Of a DNA stretch of 44,636 nucleotides, positions 21,311 to 29,668 are shown piece after piece. The notes below the pieces were generated by a model. The model worked only from the letters and a program-made list of their open reading frames with translations. It did not search any database and had not been told where the DNA came from. The position numbers were made by a program, and so were the translations under genes. The stretch spans positions 1 through 44,636 of the forward strand of contig CANGQA010000012.1 in assembly GCA_947455995.1 (NCBI GenBank). Reading direction: 5' to 3'. The number at the start of each line of letters is the position of its first letter. The first letter of the stretch is position 1. The DNA is from Hyphomicrobiales bacterium (GTDB lineage Bacteria; Pseudomonadota; Alphaproteobacteria; Rhizobiales; Beijerinckiaceae).

Positions 21311-23569
21311 ATGTCCGGACCTGGTTTTCAAACGGTACCCGACCTTCAAATAGCCAGAACGGGAGTTAAATCCTCCCGTTCTACGCGCTGGTGGCTTTTT
21401 GCTGTGATCACCACTGTCGGTCTTGCGCTGCTTTCTGCGCTGGCAACCTTTATGGTACTCGCAGGGATGGTGCCGATTGTTGTCACTCGCGAGTTGGTCA
21501 ATAGCCTGTTCATTACCAACGGCGTTCTGATTTTCATTCTTGTCATCTTTGTTTTGGCAGAAGGGATCAAGCTGTTCCGGGCCCGCAGGGCGGGGCAAGC
21601 GGCTGCTGGCTTGCACGCCCGCATTGTTGGCTTGTTCGTTTTTACGGCAGGTATACCGGCCATTCTGGTGGCTGCAATGGGCTGGCTCACGCTTGAACGC
21701 GGGATCGATATTTCCTTTGGCCGTTATGTGCAGGAACTTCTGACCACATCAGTCGAAGTGGCCCGCTCTTTTCGTGAATTGCAATGCCGGGCAATAGGCC
21801 GCGAAATTAATCTGATGGCCTCCGACCTTGCGCGTGTTCGTCCCGCCTTTGAACAAAACCGGATTTTTTTCCATGAGTTCATGCGTTCACGCTCTGCGTT
21901 TCTCGGTTTTCCGGTGACCATGCTGATCCGCGATGACGGCTCGATCATCGAAAAAATCGAATTGAAGGAGACAGAAGGTTTTTTGATGCCGACTGTCGAG
22001 GATATGAAAGCCGCCGATGATCTTGAGGCATGGTGCCTGATCCCCAAGGATAACAATATCTTCCGGGCTATTCTTAAAATTCCTGCTTTCAAAGATACCT
22101 ATCTTGTTGTCGCGCGCGGGGTGGACCAACTTGCGCTCGATTTTCCGCGACAGGCTGAAGCGGCATCAGAATATTATGATGCGCTGACCAAGCGGAAACT
22201 GGATGTTCAAATCGCCTTTGCCAGCATGTATGCGGTTGTTTCGATCATCTTGCTGCTGTCCGCCGCTTTGCTGGGCCTTAATTTTGCCAATCGACTGGTG
22301 ACACCGATCCGCCGCTTGATTGATGCCACCGATGCAGTGGCGACCGGCAATTATGATGTCGAGGTCGAAGTGTCGCGCCGTGAAGGGGATTTGGGACATT
22401 TGGGCGAGACATTTAACAAAATGACCGCTGAACTGAGACTGCAACGAGAAAACCTGATCGTTGCCAACGAACTGATCGACCGCCGTCGCCGCTTTACAGA
22501 AGCAGTGCTATCTGGAGTGCCAGCGGGTGTGATAGGGCTTGATTCCAGCGGTTTGATCACTGTGCTTAATCCTGAAGCTGCACGCCTTCTCGATAACGAA
22601 TCCTCGGACTTGATTGGCTCCTCCATTGTCGAGATCGCGCCGGAGCTGGCGCCCCTTTATCGCGAAGCTCTCGCGTCCCGTTCTGGTGATGCTGCCGGAG
22701 AAATAGACTGGAACCGCCAGAAACGAGAGCGTGTTTTGAGTGTGCGTATTTCATCCGAACACGGCTCCCATTCAGGTGAGGGGGCAGTGATGACTTTGGA
22801 TGATATTTCCGATCTGATCACTGCACAGCGCAGTTCCGCATGGGCTGATGTCGCGCGTCGCATTGCCCATGAGATCAAAAATCCGCTCACGCCGATCCAA
22901 CTGTCCGCTGAACGCATCCGCCGGAAATATGGTAAGGTGATTGTTCAAGATCGTGAAATTTTTGACCAATGTACCGATACGATTATCCGGCAGGTTGATG
23001 ATATCAAGCGCATGGTTGATGAATTTTCCTCTTTCGCCCGCATGCCGAAACCCCTGCCTGTCAGCGATGATCTGTCGAGCACCATCCGGCAGGTATTGTT
23101 CCTGATGCGGGTCGGCAATCCAGAAATCCAGATTGTCGCACATCTACCAGCCAATATAGTCACCGCACATTTTGACCGGCGTCTTCTATCCCAGGCTTTA
23201 ACAAACATTATCAAAAACGCTACCGAGTCCGTCACCGCCTTCGCGCTTGATTGTGATGATCAGTCCTTTATTGGCCATATTGATGTGTCATTGGTTACTA
23301 CTGAGGACCGGATCACTATTGATGTCATGGACAATGGCAAAGGTTTTCCCATTGAATCCCGTGCCCGATTGCTTGAACCCTATATGACCACACGCAGCAG
23401 TGGTACTGGTTTGGGACTAGCGATTGTCGGTAAAATTCTCGAGGATCACGGGGGCGGTATTGAACTGCTTGACAGGCCAGACCAGCATCGCGGAGCCTGT
23501 GTAAGGCTCTGGTTCCCGATCGATATCAAAGCCGAAACATCAGTGAATATGGAACAGACCCCGTCATGA
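21311..23569 (+). CDS. ntrY: Membrane sensor histidine kinase NtrY
   Basis: Inner-membrane kinase paired with NtrX, linked in related bacteria to nitrogen, redox or envelope signals. Start at ATG 21311; the TTG just before is less likely and no strong ribosome binding site is visible. In 752 residues: three N-terminal membrane helices (about 24-50, 66-88, 105-127), a periplasmic sensor region, a fourth helix (about 300-325), HAMP linker, PAS domain, phosphoacceptor His520 in [19 protein letters not shown], and an ATPase domain ending GTGLGLAIVGKILEDHGG. The 4-base ATGA overlap with ntrX supports co-translation. Confidence 0.95.
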   Translation: MSGPGFQTVPDLQIARTGVKSSRSTRWWLFAVITTVGLALLSALATFMVLAGMVPIVVTRELVNSLFITNGVLIFILVIFVLAEGIKLFRARRAGQAAAGLHARIVGLFVFTAGIPAILVAAMGWLTLERGIDISFGRYVQELLTTSVEVARSFRELQCRAIGREINLMASDLARVRPAFEQNRIFFHEFMRSRSAFLGFPVTMLIRDDGSIIEKIELKETEGFLMPTVEDMKAADDLEAWCLIPKDNNIFRAILKIPAFKDTYLVVARGVDQLALDFPRQAEAASEYYDALTKRKLDVQIAFASMYAVVSIILLLSAALLGLNFANRLVTPIRRLIDATDAVATGNYDVEVEVSRREGDLGHLGETFNKMTAELRLQRENLIVANELIDRRRRFTEAVLSGVPAGVIGLDSSGLITVLNPEAARLLDNESSDLIGSSIVEIAPELAPLYREALASRSGDAAGEIDWNRQKRERVLSVRISSEHGSHSGEGAVMTLDDISDLITAQRSSAWADVARRIAHEIKNPLTPIQLSAERIRRKYGKVIVQDREIFDQCTDTIIRQVDDIKRMVDEFSSFARMPKPLPVSDDLSSTIRQVLFLMRVGNPEIQIVAHLPANIVTAHFDRRLLSQALTNIIKNATESVTAFALDCDDQSFIGHIDVSLVTTEDRITIDVMDNGKGFPIESRARLLEPYMTTRSSGTGLGLAIVGKILEDHGGGIELLDRPDQHRGACVRLWFPIDIKAETSVNMEQTPS

Positions 23570-24933
23570 GCGCAGATATTCTGATCATTGATGATGAAGC
23601 CGATATCCGCGATTTGGTCGCCGGTATTCTTGAAGACGAGGGTCACTCGGCCCGAACTGCGGCCAATGCCGATGAGGCACTGGCAGCCATCGGCCAGCGT
23701 CGCCCCAGTCTGTTGTTTCTGGATATCTGGATTCAGGGCTCGCGGCTGGACGGACTGCAATTGCTGGATGTGATCAAGGAACAGCATCCCGATTTGCCCG
23801 TGGTGATGATATCGGGTCATGGCAATATAGAAACCGCCGTTTCTGCAATCAAACGTGGTGCCTATGATTTTATCGAAAAGCCTTTCAAGGCCGATAGGTT
23901 GTTGCTGGTGGCTGATCGTGCGATCGAGACTTCAAATCTCAAGCGTGAAGTGCGCGAACTTAAAACACGCAATGTCCAGAACATTGAAATTATCGGACAG
24001 GCCTTTGCCACAAATCAACTGCGCTCTACAATCGAAAAGGTTGCAAACACCAATGCGCGTGTGATGATTTCGGGGCCTTCCGGCTCCGGAAAAGAGTTGG
24101 TGGCCCGCCAGATCCATGCCCATTCCAATCGTGCATCTGCTCCGTTTCTGGTTATCAATGCCGCGACAATGAACCCCGATACCGTTGAAGCTGCTTTGTT
24201 CGGAGTTGAAGATCCCCAAGGACGGATCAGCCAGATTGGTGCGCTTGAAGAGGCTCATAAGGGCACACTTTACCTGGATGAAGTCTGCGATATGCCTTTG
24301 GTCACACAAGGTAAAATTTTACGTGTTTTGGTCGATCAAACCTTTAACCGGGTAGGAGGCAGCACCAAAGTGCAGGTGGATGTACGGGTCATTTCATCGA
24401 CGGCACGTGATCTGGTGCACGAGATTGCGGTGGGCCGTTTCCGTGAGGATTTGCTTCATCGTTTGAATGTGGTGCCGATCCGTGTCCCGTCACTTTCAGA
24501 TCGGCGTGAAGATGTTCCGGCTCTCATCTCGCACTTCATCAGTCAATTGGGTGCGCGGGACGGCTTGCCCGCCCGTATCATTACCAATGATGCGATGGCG
24601 GTTCTGCAATCCTATGATTGGCCCGGCAATATCCGGCAGTTGCGCAATACCGTGGAGCGGCTCCTCATCCTCACGACAGGCGAGGGCAATGACGAAATCA
24701 CCGCTGATCTCTTACCTCCAGACGTCGGTGCCATGGTGCCCGTGATGCCCAATGGCGAGGGTGGCGAAAAGCTGATGGCATTGCCATTGCGTGAAGCGCG
24801 CGAATTGTTCGAGCGGGAATATCTGGTTGCGCAAATTGGCCGTTTCGGAGGCAATATTTCACGCACCTCTGAATTTGTAGGCATGGAACGTTCGGCTTTA
24901 CACCGCAAATTGAAAAGTCTTGGGGTCGATTAA
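23566..24933 (+). CDS. ntrX: Response regulator NtrX (lacks the sigma-54 contact loop)
   Basis: Partner of NtrY. The 455-residue protein has a receiver domain (Asp53), an AAA+ domain with Walker A GPSGSGKE at about 170 and a Walker B region TLYLDEVCDMP, and a C-terminal Fis-type helix-turn-helix (NISRTSEFVGMERSALHRKL). The stretch where NtrC has GSFTGA is replaced by LFGVEDPQGRISQIGALEEA, so the sigma-54-contacting loop is missing. This is known for alphaproteobacterial NtrX and argues that it acts by DNA binding rather than as a sigma-54 activator. It overlaps ntrY by four bases. Confidence 0.95.
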   Translation: MSADILIIDDEADIRDLVAGILEDEGHSARTAANADEALAAIGQRRPSLLFLDIWIQGSRLDGLQLLDVIKEQHPDLPVVMISGHGNIETAVSAIKRGAYDFIEKPFKADRLLLVADRAIETSNLKREVRELKTRNVQNIEIIGQAFATNQLRSTIEKVANTNARVMISGPSGSGKELVARQIHAHSNRASAPFLVINAATMNPDTVEAALFGVEDPQGRISQIGALEEAHKGTLYLDEVCDMPLVTQGKILRVLVDQTFNRVGGSTKVQVDVRVISSTARDLVHEIAVGRFREDLLHRLNVVPIRVPSLSDRREDVPALISHFISQLGARDGLPARIITNDAMAVLQSYDWPGNIRQLRNTVERLLILTTGEGNDEITADLLPPDVGAMVPVMPNGEGGEKLMALPLREARELFEREYLVAQIGRFGGNISRTSEFVGMERSALHRKLKSLGVD

Positions 24934-25057
24934 ACCACTCTGATTGGGCTGGTTTCATCAAACTGAGATCAATTGCCTGTTATTTGAACTTATTCCTGAC
25001 GTCGTTGCTCTTGCCAATCAGCCGCAAAAAGAGCGTAATTACGATCTAATGGTTTAA

Positions 25058-25071
25058 TGTGATCAATCACA
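25058..25071 (+). promoter_or_regulatory. 14-bp palindrome in the hfq upstream region
   Basis: TGTGATCAATCACA is a perfect 6+2+6 palindrome, 48 bases before the hfq start. It resembles CRP/FNR half-sites but the spacer is too short for either consensus, so the protein that would bind is unknown. It may also fold as a small RNA stem. Confidence 0.35.
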
Positions 25072-25078
25072 ATGAAAT

Positions 25079-25098
25079 CCGGAACTAAAAAAGTCCGG
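25079..25098 (+). other. A-rich-loop hairpin in the hfq leader
   Basis: CCGGA (25079-25083) pairs with TCCGG (25094-25098); with one bulged A the stem extends by two pairs and leaves an all-A loop. It ends 20 bases before the hfq start, next to its ribosome binding site. A-rich single strands are typical targets of the distal face of Hfq, so autoregulation is conceivable. Confidence 0.45.
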
Positions 25099-25118
25099 CA
25101 AGAACAAGAGGTGATGAG

Positions 25119-25370
25119 ATGGCCGGTGAACGGGCGCAAAATCTGCAGGACACTTTCCTCAACTATGTGCGCAAGCACAAAATCCCTTTAACAATTTTTC
25201 TGGTCAATGGCGTCAAGTTGCAAGGTGTTGTGACGTGGTTTGACAATTTTTGCGTGTTGTTGCGCCGTGATGGTCATTCACAGCTCGTTTACAAACACGC
25301 CATTTCCACCATTATGCCGGGGGCACCGATGGCTCTGTTCGAGCCAACAGACGAACCCGCCACAAACTGA
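25119..25370 (+). CDS. hfq: RNA chaperone Hfq
   Basis: Hexameric Sm-like protein that pairs small RNAs with mRNAs. The 83-residue sequence covers the Sm fold with Sm1 ([31 protein letters not shown]) and Sm2 with the YKHAISTI signature that lines the uridine-binding pore. The C-terminal tail is short, as usual in Alphaproteobacteria. AGAGGTGA precedes the ATG. The stop overlaps the hflX start by one base (TGATG). Confidence 0.98.
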   Translation: MAGERAQNLQDTFLNYVRKHKIPLTIFLVNGVKLQGVVTWFDNFCVLLRRDGHSQLVYKHAISTIMPGAPMALFEPTDEPATN

Positions 25371-26806
25371 TGACAGAAAGTGACCGCATCGCTGCCAATG
25401 TCCGCAAGCCAACAGCTGACATTGAACGCACCATTGCGATTGGTACTCAGACCATGGTTATTGGGCCCTATGCCCAACGCTTGCGTTTGCGTCCGGGGCA
25501 AGAGGCGCGTCCGAATGCACGCGATCCGGCTGCCAGACTGGTCGAAGCGGTTGGACTGGCTGCAGCCATTCACCTTACAGTGCGTGCCGAACGGCTGATT
25601 GTGCTGGATCGTCCTACGCCGGCCACCTATCTCGGGTCCGGCAAGGTTGAAGAGCTTAAGCAGCTCATCGACGAACTGGATATTGGTCTGGTGATCATGG
25701 ATGCGGCTTTGTCGCCTGTGCAACAGCGCAATCTCGAGCGGGCGTGGCAGTGTAAGGTGATCGACCGCACTGGCCTTATTCTCGAAATTTTTGGTCGCAG
25801 GGCGCGCACGCGGGAAGGGCGGTTGCAGGTTGAACTGGCCCATCTTGGTTACCAGAAAAGCCGCCTTGTGCGATCTTGGACCCATCTTGAACGCCAGCGT
25901 GGCGGCTTCGGCTTTCTCGGTGGTCCGGGTGAAACCCAGATCGAGGCAGACCGCCGGATCATTCTTGACCGCATGGTGCGTTTGCAGCGCGAGCTTGACG
26001 GTGTCAAGCGCACGCGTGGTTTGCACCGCGAGGGGCGGCGACGGACCCCTTATCCAATCATCGCACTGGTCGGCTATACCAATGCCGGAAAATCGACCCT
26101 GTTTAACCGTCTGACGTCAGCCGATGTGATGGCTGAGGATCTGCTGTTTGCTACTCTTGATCCCACCGCCCGTGTCGTACGCCTGCCGCATGGTGCGCCG
26201 ATCATCCTTTCCGACACTGTGGGCTTTATTTCCGATCTGCCAACCACACTGGTGGCCGCTTTCCGTGCAACACTGGAAGATGTGATCGAGGCTGATATCG
26301 TTCTGCATATACGCGATGTGTCGCATGAGGATACCGAGGCGCAGGCCCAGGATGTGACTGCGATCATGCGGGATCTTGGGATTGATCCAGATCAGCCAGA
26401 CAAGGTGATCGAAGTTTGGAACAAGATCGACCAACTCACCCCCGAGGCGCGCGAGCAAGCGATGAACCGCGCCGAAAACGCCACGACTTTGCTGAAACCC
26501 ATTGCGGTTTCGGCTTTGACGGGCGAGGGCACCGATAGTCTGCTGGTAATGATCGAGGCCAAATTGTCGGCCGATCGCGGGCTCTATCAACTGGTTCTGA
26601 CCCCACAGGATGGTGCTATTCTCGCGTGGATTTATCGTGAGGGCGAAGTGCTTGAACGGCGCGACGAAGACGATGGTCATATCTCCCTTCAGGTTCGCCT
26701 GCCGCTGGAAAAAGAAGGCCTGATGTTGCGCCGTGTTCCAGATGCCAAAAAACTCAGCTCCAACAAACCCAAAACCGTCATCGAGCCAACAAGTTGGCAG
26801 CCATAA
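25370..26806 (+). CDS. hflX: GTPase HflX
   Basis: Ribosome-associated GTPase that splits stalled or hibernating 50S/70S particles under stress. The 478 residues comprise an N-terminal HflX domain (about 50-160, with TPATYLGSGKVEEL), a coiled linker, then the G domain: G1 GYTNAGKST, G3 DTVGFISDLP, G4 NKID. A C-terminal tail follows. An N-terminal extension of about 25 residues precedes the conserved part. It is translationally coupled to hfq. It converges with mazG, leaving 10 bases between the stops. Confidence 0.96.
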   Translation: MTESDRIAANVRKPTADIERTIAIGTQTMVIGPYAQRLRLRPGQEARPNARDPAARLVEAVGLAAAIHLTVRAERLIVLDRPTPATYLGSGKVEELKQLIDELDIGLVIMDAALSPVQQRNLERAWQCKVIDRTGLILEIFGRRARTREGRLQVELAHLGYQKSRLVRSWTHLERQRGGFGFLGGPGETQIEADRRIILDRMVRLQRELDGVKRTRGLHREGRRRTPYPIIALVGYTNAGKSTLFNRLTSADVMAEDLLFATLDPTARVVRLPHGAPIILSDTVGFISDLPTTLVAAFRATLEDVIEADIVLHIRDVSHEDTEAQAQDVTAIMRDLGIDPDQPDKVIEVWNKIDQLTPEAREQAMNRAENATTLLKPIAVSALTGEGTDSLLVMIEAKLSADRGLYQLVLTPQDGAILAWIYREGEVLERRDEDDGHISLQVRLPLEKEGLMLRRVPDAKKLSSNKPKTVIEPTSWQP

Positions 26807-26816
26807 AGAAAAGCAT

Positions 26817-27740
26817 CTAGCGCTGCTGTACCAGCATCCGTTTTGCTTCGACCCACAAAGCCTCCATTTCGGCCAGACTGGTATCGGTCCAATCCTTATT
26901 TTTTAGTTTTAAAACTGTCTCGATATAATTGAATCTATTTATAAATTTTTTATTTCCTTGGCGCAGGGCATCTTCGGGATCAACCGTCATATGTCTGGCG
27001 ATATTGACCACAACAAACAGCAAATCACCAATCTCGTCCTTGATTGCCACCTGATCGCCCGATGCAACGGCTTCGCGCACTTCGGCGAGCTCCTCATCGC
27101 ATTTGGCCAGCACAAGCTGCACATCATCCCAATCGAAACCGACAGACCCAGCACATTTTTGCAGTTTTTCTGCACGCGTGAGTGCGGGCAGGGCTTGTGG
27201 CACGCTGTCCAGAATGGAAACATCACCCTCTTGTATGCCGTTGGCTGCACGGCGTGCTGCGCGGTCAGCCTTTTCCTGAGCCTTGATCTGCCCCCACAAC
27301 GCCTTTACCTGGTCAGGCGGTAAATCCTGTGCATCTCCAAACACATGCGGATGGCGGCGGATCATCTTTTTTGTGATTGCCTCACAGACATCCGCAAAGG
27401 AAAACAGTCCATGCTCTTCCGCCATTCGGGCATGAAAAACCACTTGCAACAGCAAATCGCCGAGTTCATCGCATAAATCTTCCGCATCGTCCCGCTGGAT
27501 GGCATCGACCACCTCATAGGCTTCCTCGATGGTGTAGGGAGCAATCGAGTTAAAATCCTGCGCCAGATCCCATGCGCAACCAGTCACAGGCGTGCGCAGG
27601 GCGGCCATAATGGCTATTAACCCATCAACTGACCGCGAAGACTGCATGCGGGCATTTGGAGCGTCCAGAGACGTCGCCGTAGTGCTGTCATGCTGATGGT
27701 CTGGCGCAGTCGGATCCAGAGAATGGGGTATGTGCGACAT
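26817..27740 (-). CDS. mazG: Nucleoside triphosphate pyrophosphohydrolase MazG
   Basis: Hydrolyses NTPs to NMP and pyrophosphate, cleaning nucleotide pools. Start at ATG 27740 (MSHIPHSLD), which follows GGAGG at ideal spacing; the frame is open further upstream but without support. The 307 residues contain two MazG repeats: the first with IEEAYEVVDAI and DELGDLLLQVVFHARM, the second with DEELAEVREAV and DEIGDLLFVVVNIARH, giving the acidic Mg-binding residues of both. The 40-residue N-terminal segment is variable and Ser/Thr rich. It is convergent with hflX. Confidence 0.95.
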   Translation of the reverse strand: MSHIPHSLDPTAPDHQHDSTTATSLDAPNARMQSSRSVDGLIAIMAALRTPVTGCAWDLAQDFNSIAPYTIEEAYEVVDAIQRDDAEDLCDELGDLLLQVVFHARMAEEHGLFSFADVCEAITKKMIRRHPHVFGDAQDLPPDQVKALWGQIKAQEKADRAARRAANGIQEGDVSILDSVPQALPALTRAEKLQKCAGSVGFDWDDVQLVLAKCDEELAEVREAVASGDQVAIKDEIGDLLFVVVNIARHMTVDPEDALRQGNKKFINRFNYIETVLKLKNKDWTDTSLAEMEALWVEAKRMLVQQR

Positions 27741-28094
27741 GATGCCTCCGGTGATACTGTTTGAACGGTTTAAACACGCGTCCACAAAACCGCAAAGCCC
27801 GATTGGCAAAATCTGTATCTCGGTCCACACATGCGGGAGGGTTTGAACCCCGTATGAACCCCGGAGCACCATGGTTGGATTGATATATAAATCGCATAAG
27901 ACATATTATGGAACTTAATTTGCTTAAACACCATCTACCGATGGTGATGATGGACTGCTGGTGATGTTGGATTGCCAGGATGATTGTTGTTGATATCTCC
28001 GCACGGCGCAATCTGCTGGCAAAGGGCACCAACGTCCTCTGATTGATGTTGGCGATGATTTTCACAAAACCGACAATCAGAAAGCCGTGTCATC
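27741..28094. other. Intergenic region between mazG and the MBL-fold gene, no gene seen
   Basis: This 354-base stretch holds the mazG upstream region and the end of the MBL transcript. A perfect hairpin CACCATC-TACC-GATGGTG lies at 27929-27946, without a T-run on either strand. A CACGGC/GCCGTG pair (28002-28007 and 28083-28088) brackets the segment nearest the MBL gene. Minus-strand frames here have no recognisable protein features. A short RNA cannot be excluded. Confidence 0.5.
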
Positions 28095-28889
28095 CTAAAA
28101 GTCGATGACCATTCCATCATAAGCAGGCCTGATATGGGATGGCAACTGGTTGCACAGGGTCTGATAGTCCATATCGGTGTGCATATTGGTCAGCACGGCG
28201 CGTTTTGGGGCGAGTTTTTCGATCCATTGCAGCGTTTCTGCCAAGCAAAAATGCGTCGGATGCGGAGGTATGCGCAATGCATCGACAATCCAGACATCGA
28301 GATTGCGCAACGAAACGATGCTTTGTTCCGGAATCGCATTCACATCAGGTGTATAGGCCACATCATTGATGCGAAAACCCAGCGCTGGAACGGGACCGTG
28401 TTGGAGCTCAAATGGCAGAAAACCGATCGGACCACCCTCGCCTGAAATCTCGACCTTGTGTCCGATCTCAAGTAAAAAATCTTCGACAATAGGCGGGTAA
28501 TCACTGCCTTCCATTGTCTCGAACACATAGGAAAAGCGCTTTTTAATCACCTTGGCTGTGACCTGATCCATATAGACAGGCAGCCGTTGGCGTTGGAGCA
28601 ACGCAAAAGAGCGAACATCATCAATCCCGTGGACATGGTCGGCATGGTCATGAGTGAACAATATCGCGTCGAGTCGATTGGTGCCCATGCTTAGAAGTTG
28701 CTCACGCAAGTCCGGTGAAGTATCTATGATTGCAGTGGTTTTCTTTTCGTCTGTGCCGCGTTGAACAAGTATCGAACAGCGTCTGCGTCTGTTTTTTGGC
28801 TCTTCCGGATCGCACGAGCCCCAGCCAAAGCCCAAGCGCGGAACCCCACCTGAGGAACCACATCCAAGAATAGTGATTGTTCCGGTCAT
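28095..28889 (-). CDS. Metallo-beta-lactamase-fold hydrolase, PhnP-like
   Basis: A 264-residue MBL-fold protein with the zinc motif FTHDHADHVHGIDD (about 79-92) and later ligands in the AYTPDV and NMHTDMDY segments. It begins ITILGCGSSGGVPRLG, as in phosphoribosyl 1,2-cyclic phosphodiesterase (PhnP) relatives. Its four-base overlap with tatD and place at the end of the tmk-holB-metG-tatD run is conserved in Rhizobiales, where it is annotated only as an MBL-fold hydrolase. There are no phosphonate genes here, so the PhnP reaction itself is not supported. The substrate is unknown. Confidence 0.88.
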   Translation of the reverse strand: MTGTITILGCGSSGGVPRLGFGWGSCDPEEPKNRRRRCSILVQRGTDEKKTTAIIDTSPDLREQLLSMGTNRLDAILFTHDHADHVHGIDDVRSFALLQRQRLPVYMDQVTAKVIKKRFSYVFETMEGSDYPPIVEDFLLEIGHKVEISGEGGPIGFLPFELQHGPVPALGFRINDVAYTPDVNAIPEQSIVSLRNLDVWIVDALRIPPHPTHFCLAETLQWIEKLAPKRAVLTNMHTDMDYQTLCNQLPSHIRPAYDGMVIDF

Positions 28890-29668
28890 TGTGGCCGCAC
28901 TGCCTTAGTGAAAAGTTTGAAGAAATTATTGGTGGTGGTGGCTGCCATCTGTTCATAACTGAGCCCATGCACATCGGCCAGCATGGTGGCAGTCTCGATC
29001 ACAAACGAGGGCTCATTGCGTTTGCCACGGTGCTTTTGTGGAGCCAAAAAGGGCGCATCGGTTTCTACCAATAACCGATCCAGCGGGACTTTTTTTGCGA
29101 TGGCGCGGATTTCGTCTGATTTCTTAAACGTCAAAATCCCCGAAAACGACACGCTCAAACCCAACTCCACTCCGATTTCAGCGAGTTTCGGGCCTGAGGA
29201 GTAGCAATGCAACAGGGCCGGAAAGGCCCCCTTCCCCATTTCATCCGATAAAATCCGGACCATGTCGGTATCACAATCGCGCGCATGGATCACCAGCGGT
29301 AGTTTCGTCAGCCGCGCGGCATTGATATGGGTGCGAAAGACCTGTTCGGCAACATCTCGCGGTGCTGTATCATAATGATAATCAAGCCCAGCTTCACCGA
29401 TACCAATACATTTGGGATGTGCCGATAGCTCCAGCAAACGTTCAAGCGGCACATCCGGCTCATCGACGACACCCAATGGATGCGTACCAACGGTGCACCA
29501 GATATCGGGATCGCTCTCGGCAATCGCCGCGTAATTGCTGAATTTGGCAACACGTGTGGAAATCGTCACGATGCTGGAAACACCCGCCGCTTTGGCGCGG
29601 GCAATAAAACCAGCACGGTCTTCTTCCAGTTCCGGAAAATCGAGATGGCAGTGGCTGTCAACAAGCAT
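28886..29668 (-). CDS. TatD family metal-dependent hydrolase (DNase-like)
   Basis: A 260-residue TIM-barrel amidohydrolase-superfamily protein. Metal ligands are visible as His6/His8 in DSHCHLD, Glu in GEAGLDYHYD, His in VIHARD, His in LLHCYSSG and Asp in ETDAPFLAP. Family members such as E. coli TatD and YcfH act as 3'-5' exonucleases or related deoxyribonucleases. The start overlaps the metG stop by one base and its stop overlaps the MBL gene start by four, so the genes are translated together. Confidence 0.94.
   Translation of the reverse strand: MLVDSHCHLDFPELEEDRAGFIARAKAAGVSSIVTISTRVAKFSNYAAIAESDPDIWCTVGTHPLGVVDEPDVPLERLLELSAHPKCIGIGEAGLDYHYDTAPRDVAEQVFRTHINAARLTKLPLVIHARDCDTDMVRILSDEMGKGAFPALLHCYSSGPKLAEIGVELGLSVSFSGILTFKKSDEIRAIAKKVPLDRLLVETDAPFLAPQKHRGKRNEPSFVIETATMLADVHGLSYEQMAATTTNNFFKLFTKAVRPQ

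Noticed and set aside
25058-25071. CRP or FNR binding site before hfq
   Set aside because: The half-sites look right but the central spacing is too short for TGTGA-N6-TCACA and the FNR half TTGAT is absent.
27810-27895. tRNA-like sequence on the minus strand (GGGGTTCAAACCC resembling a T-arm, with TATGCG and CGCATG about 57 bases apart)
   Set aside because: The T-stem is mismatched, there is no D-arm with GG, and no anticodon stem with a seven-base loop forms. Not a tRNA.
27929-27946. Terminator between the MBL gene and mazG
   Set aside because: The 7-bp hairpin is perfect but has no T-run on the minus strand, so it is described only as a hairpin.
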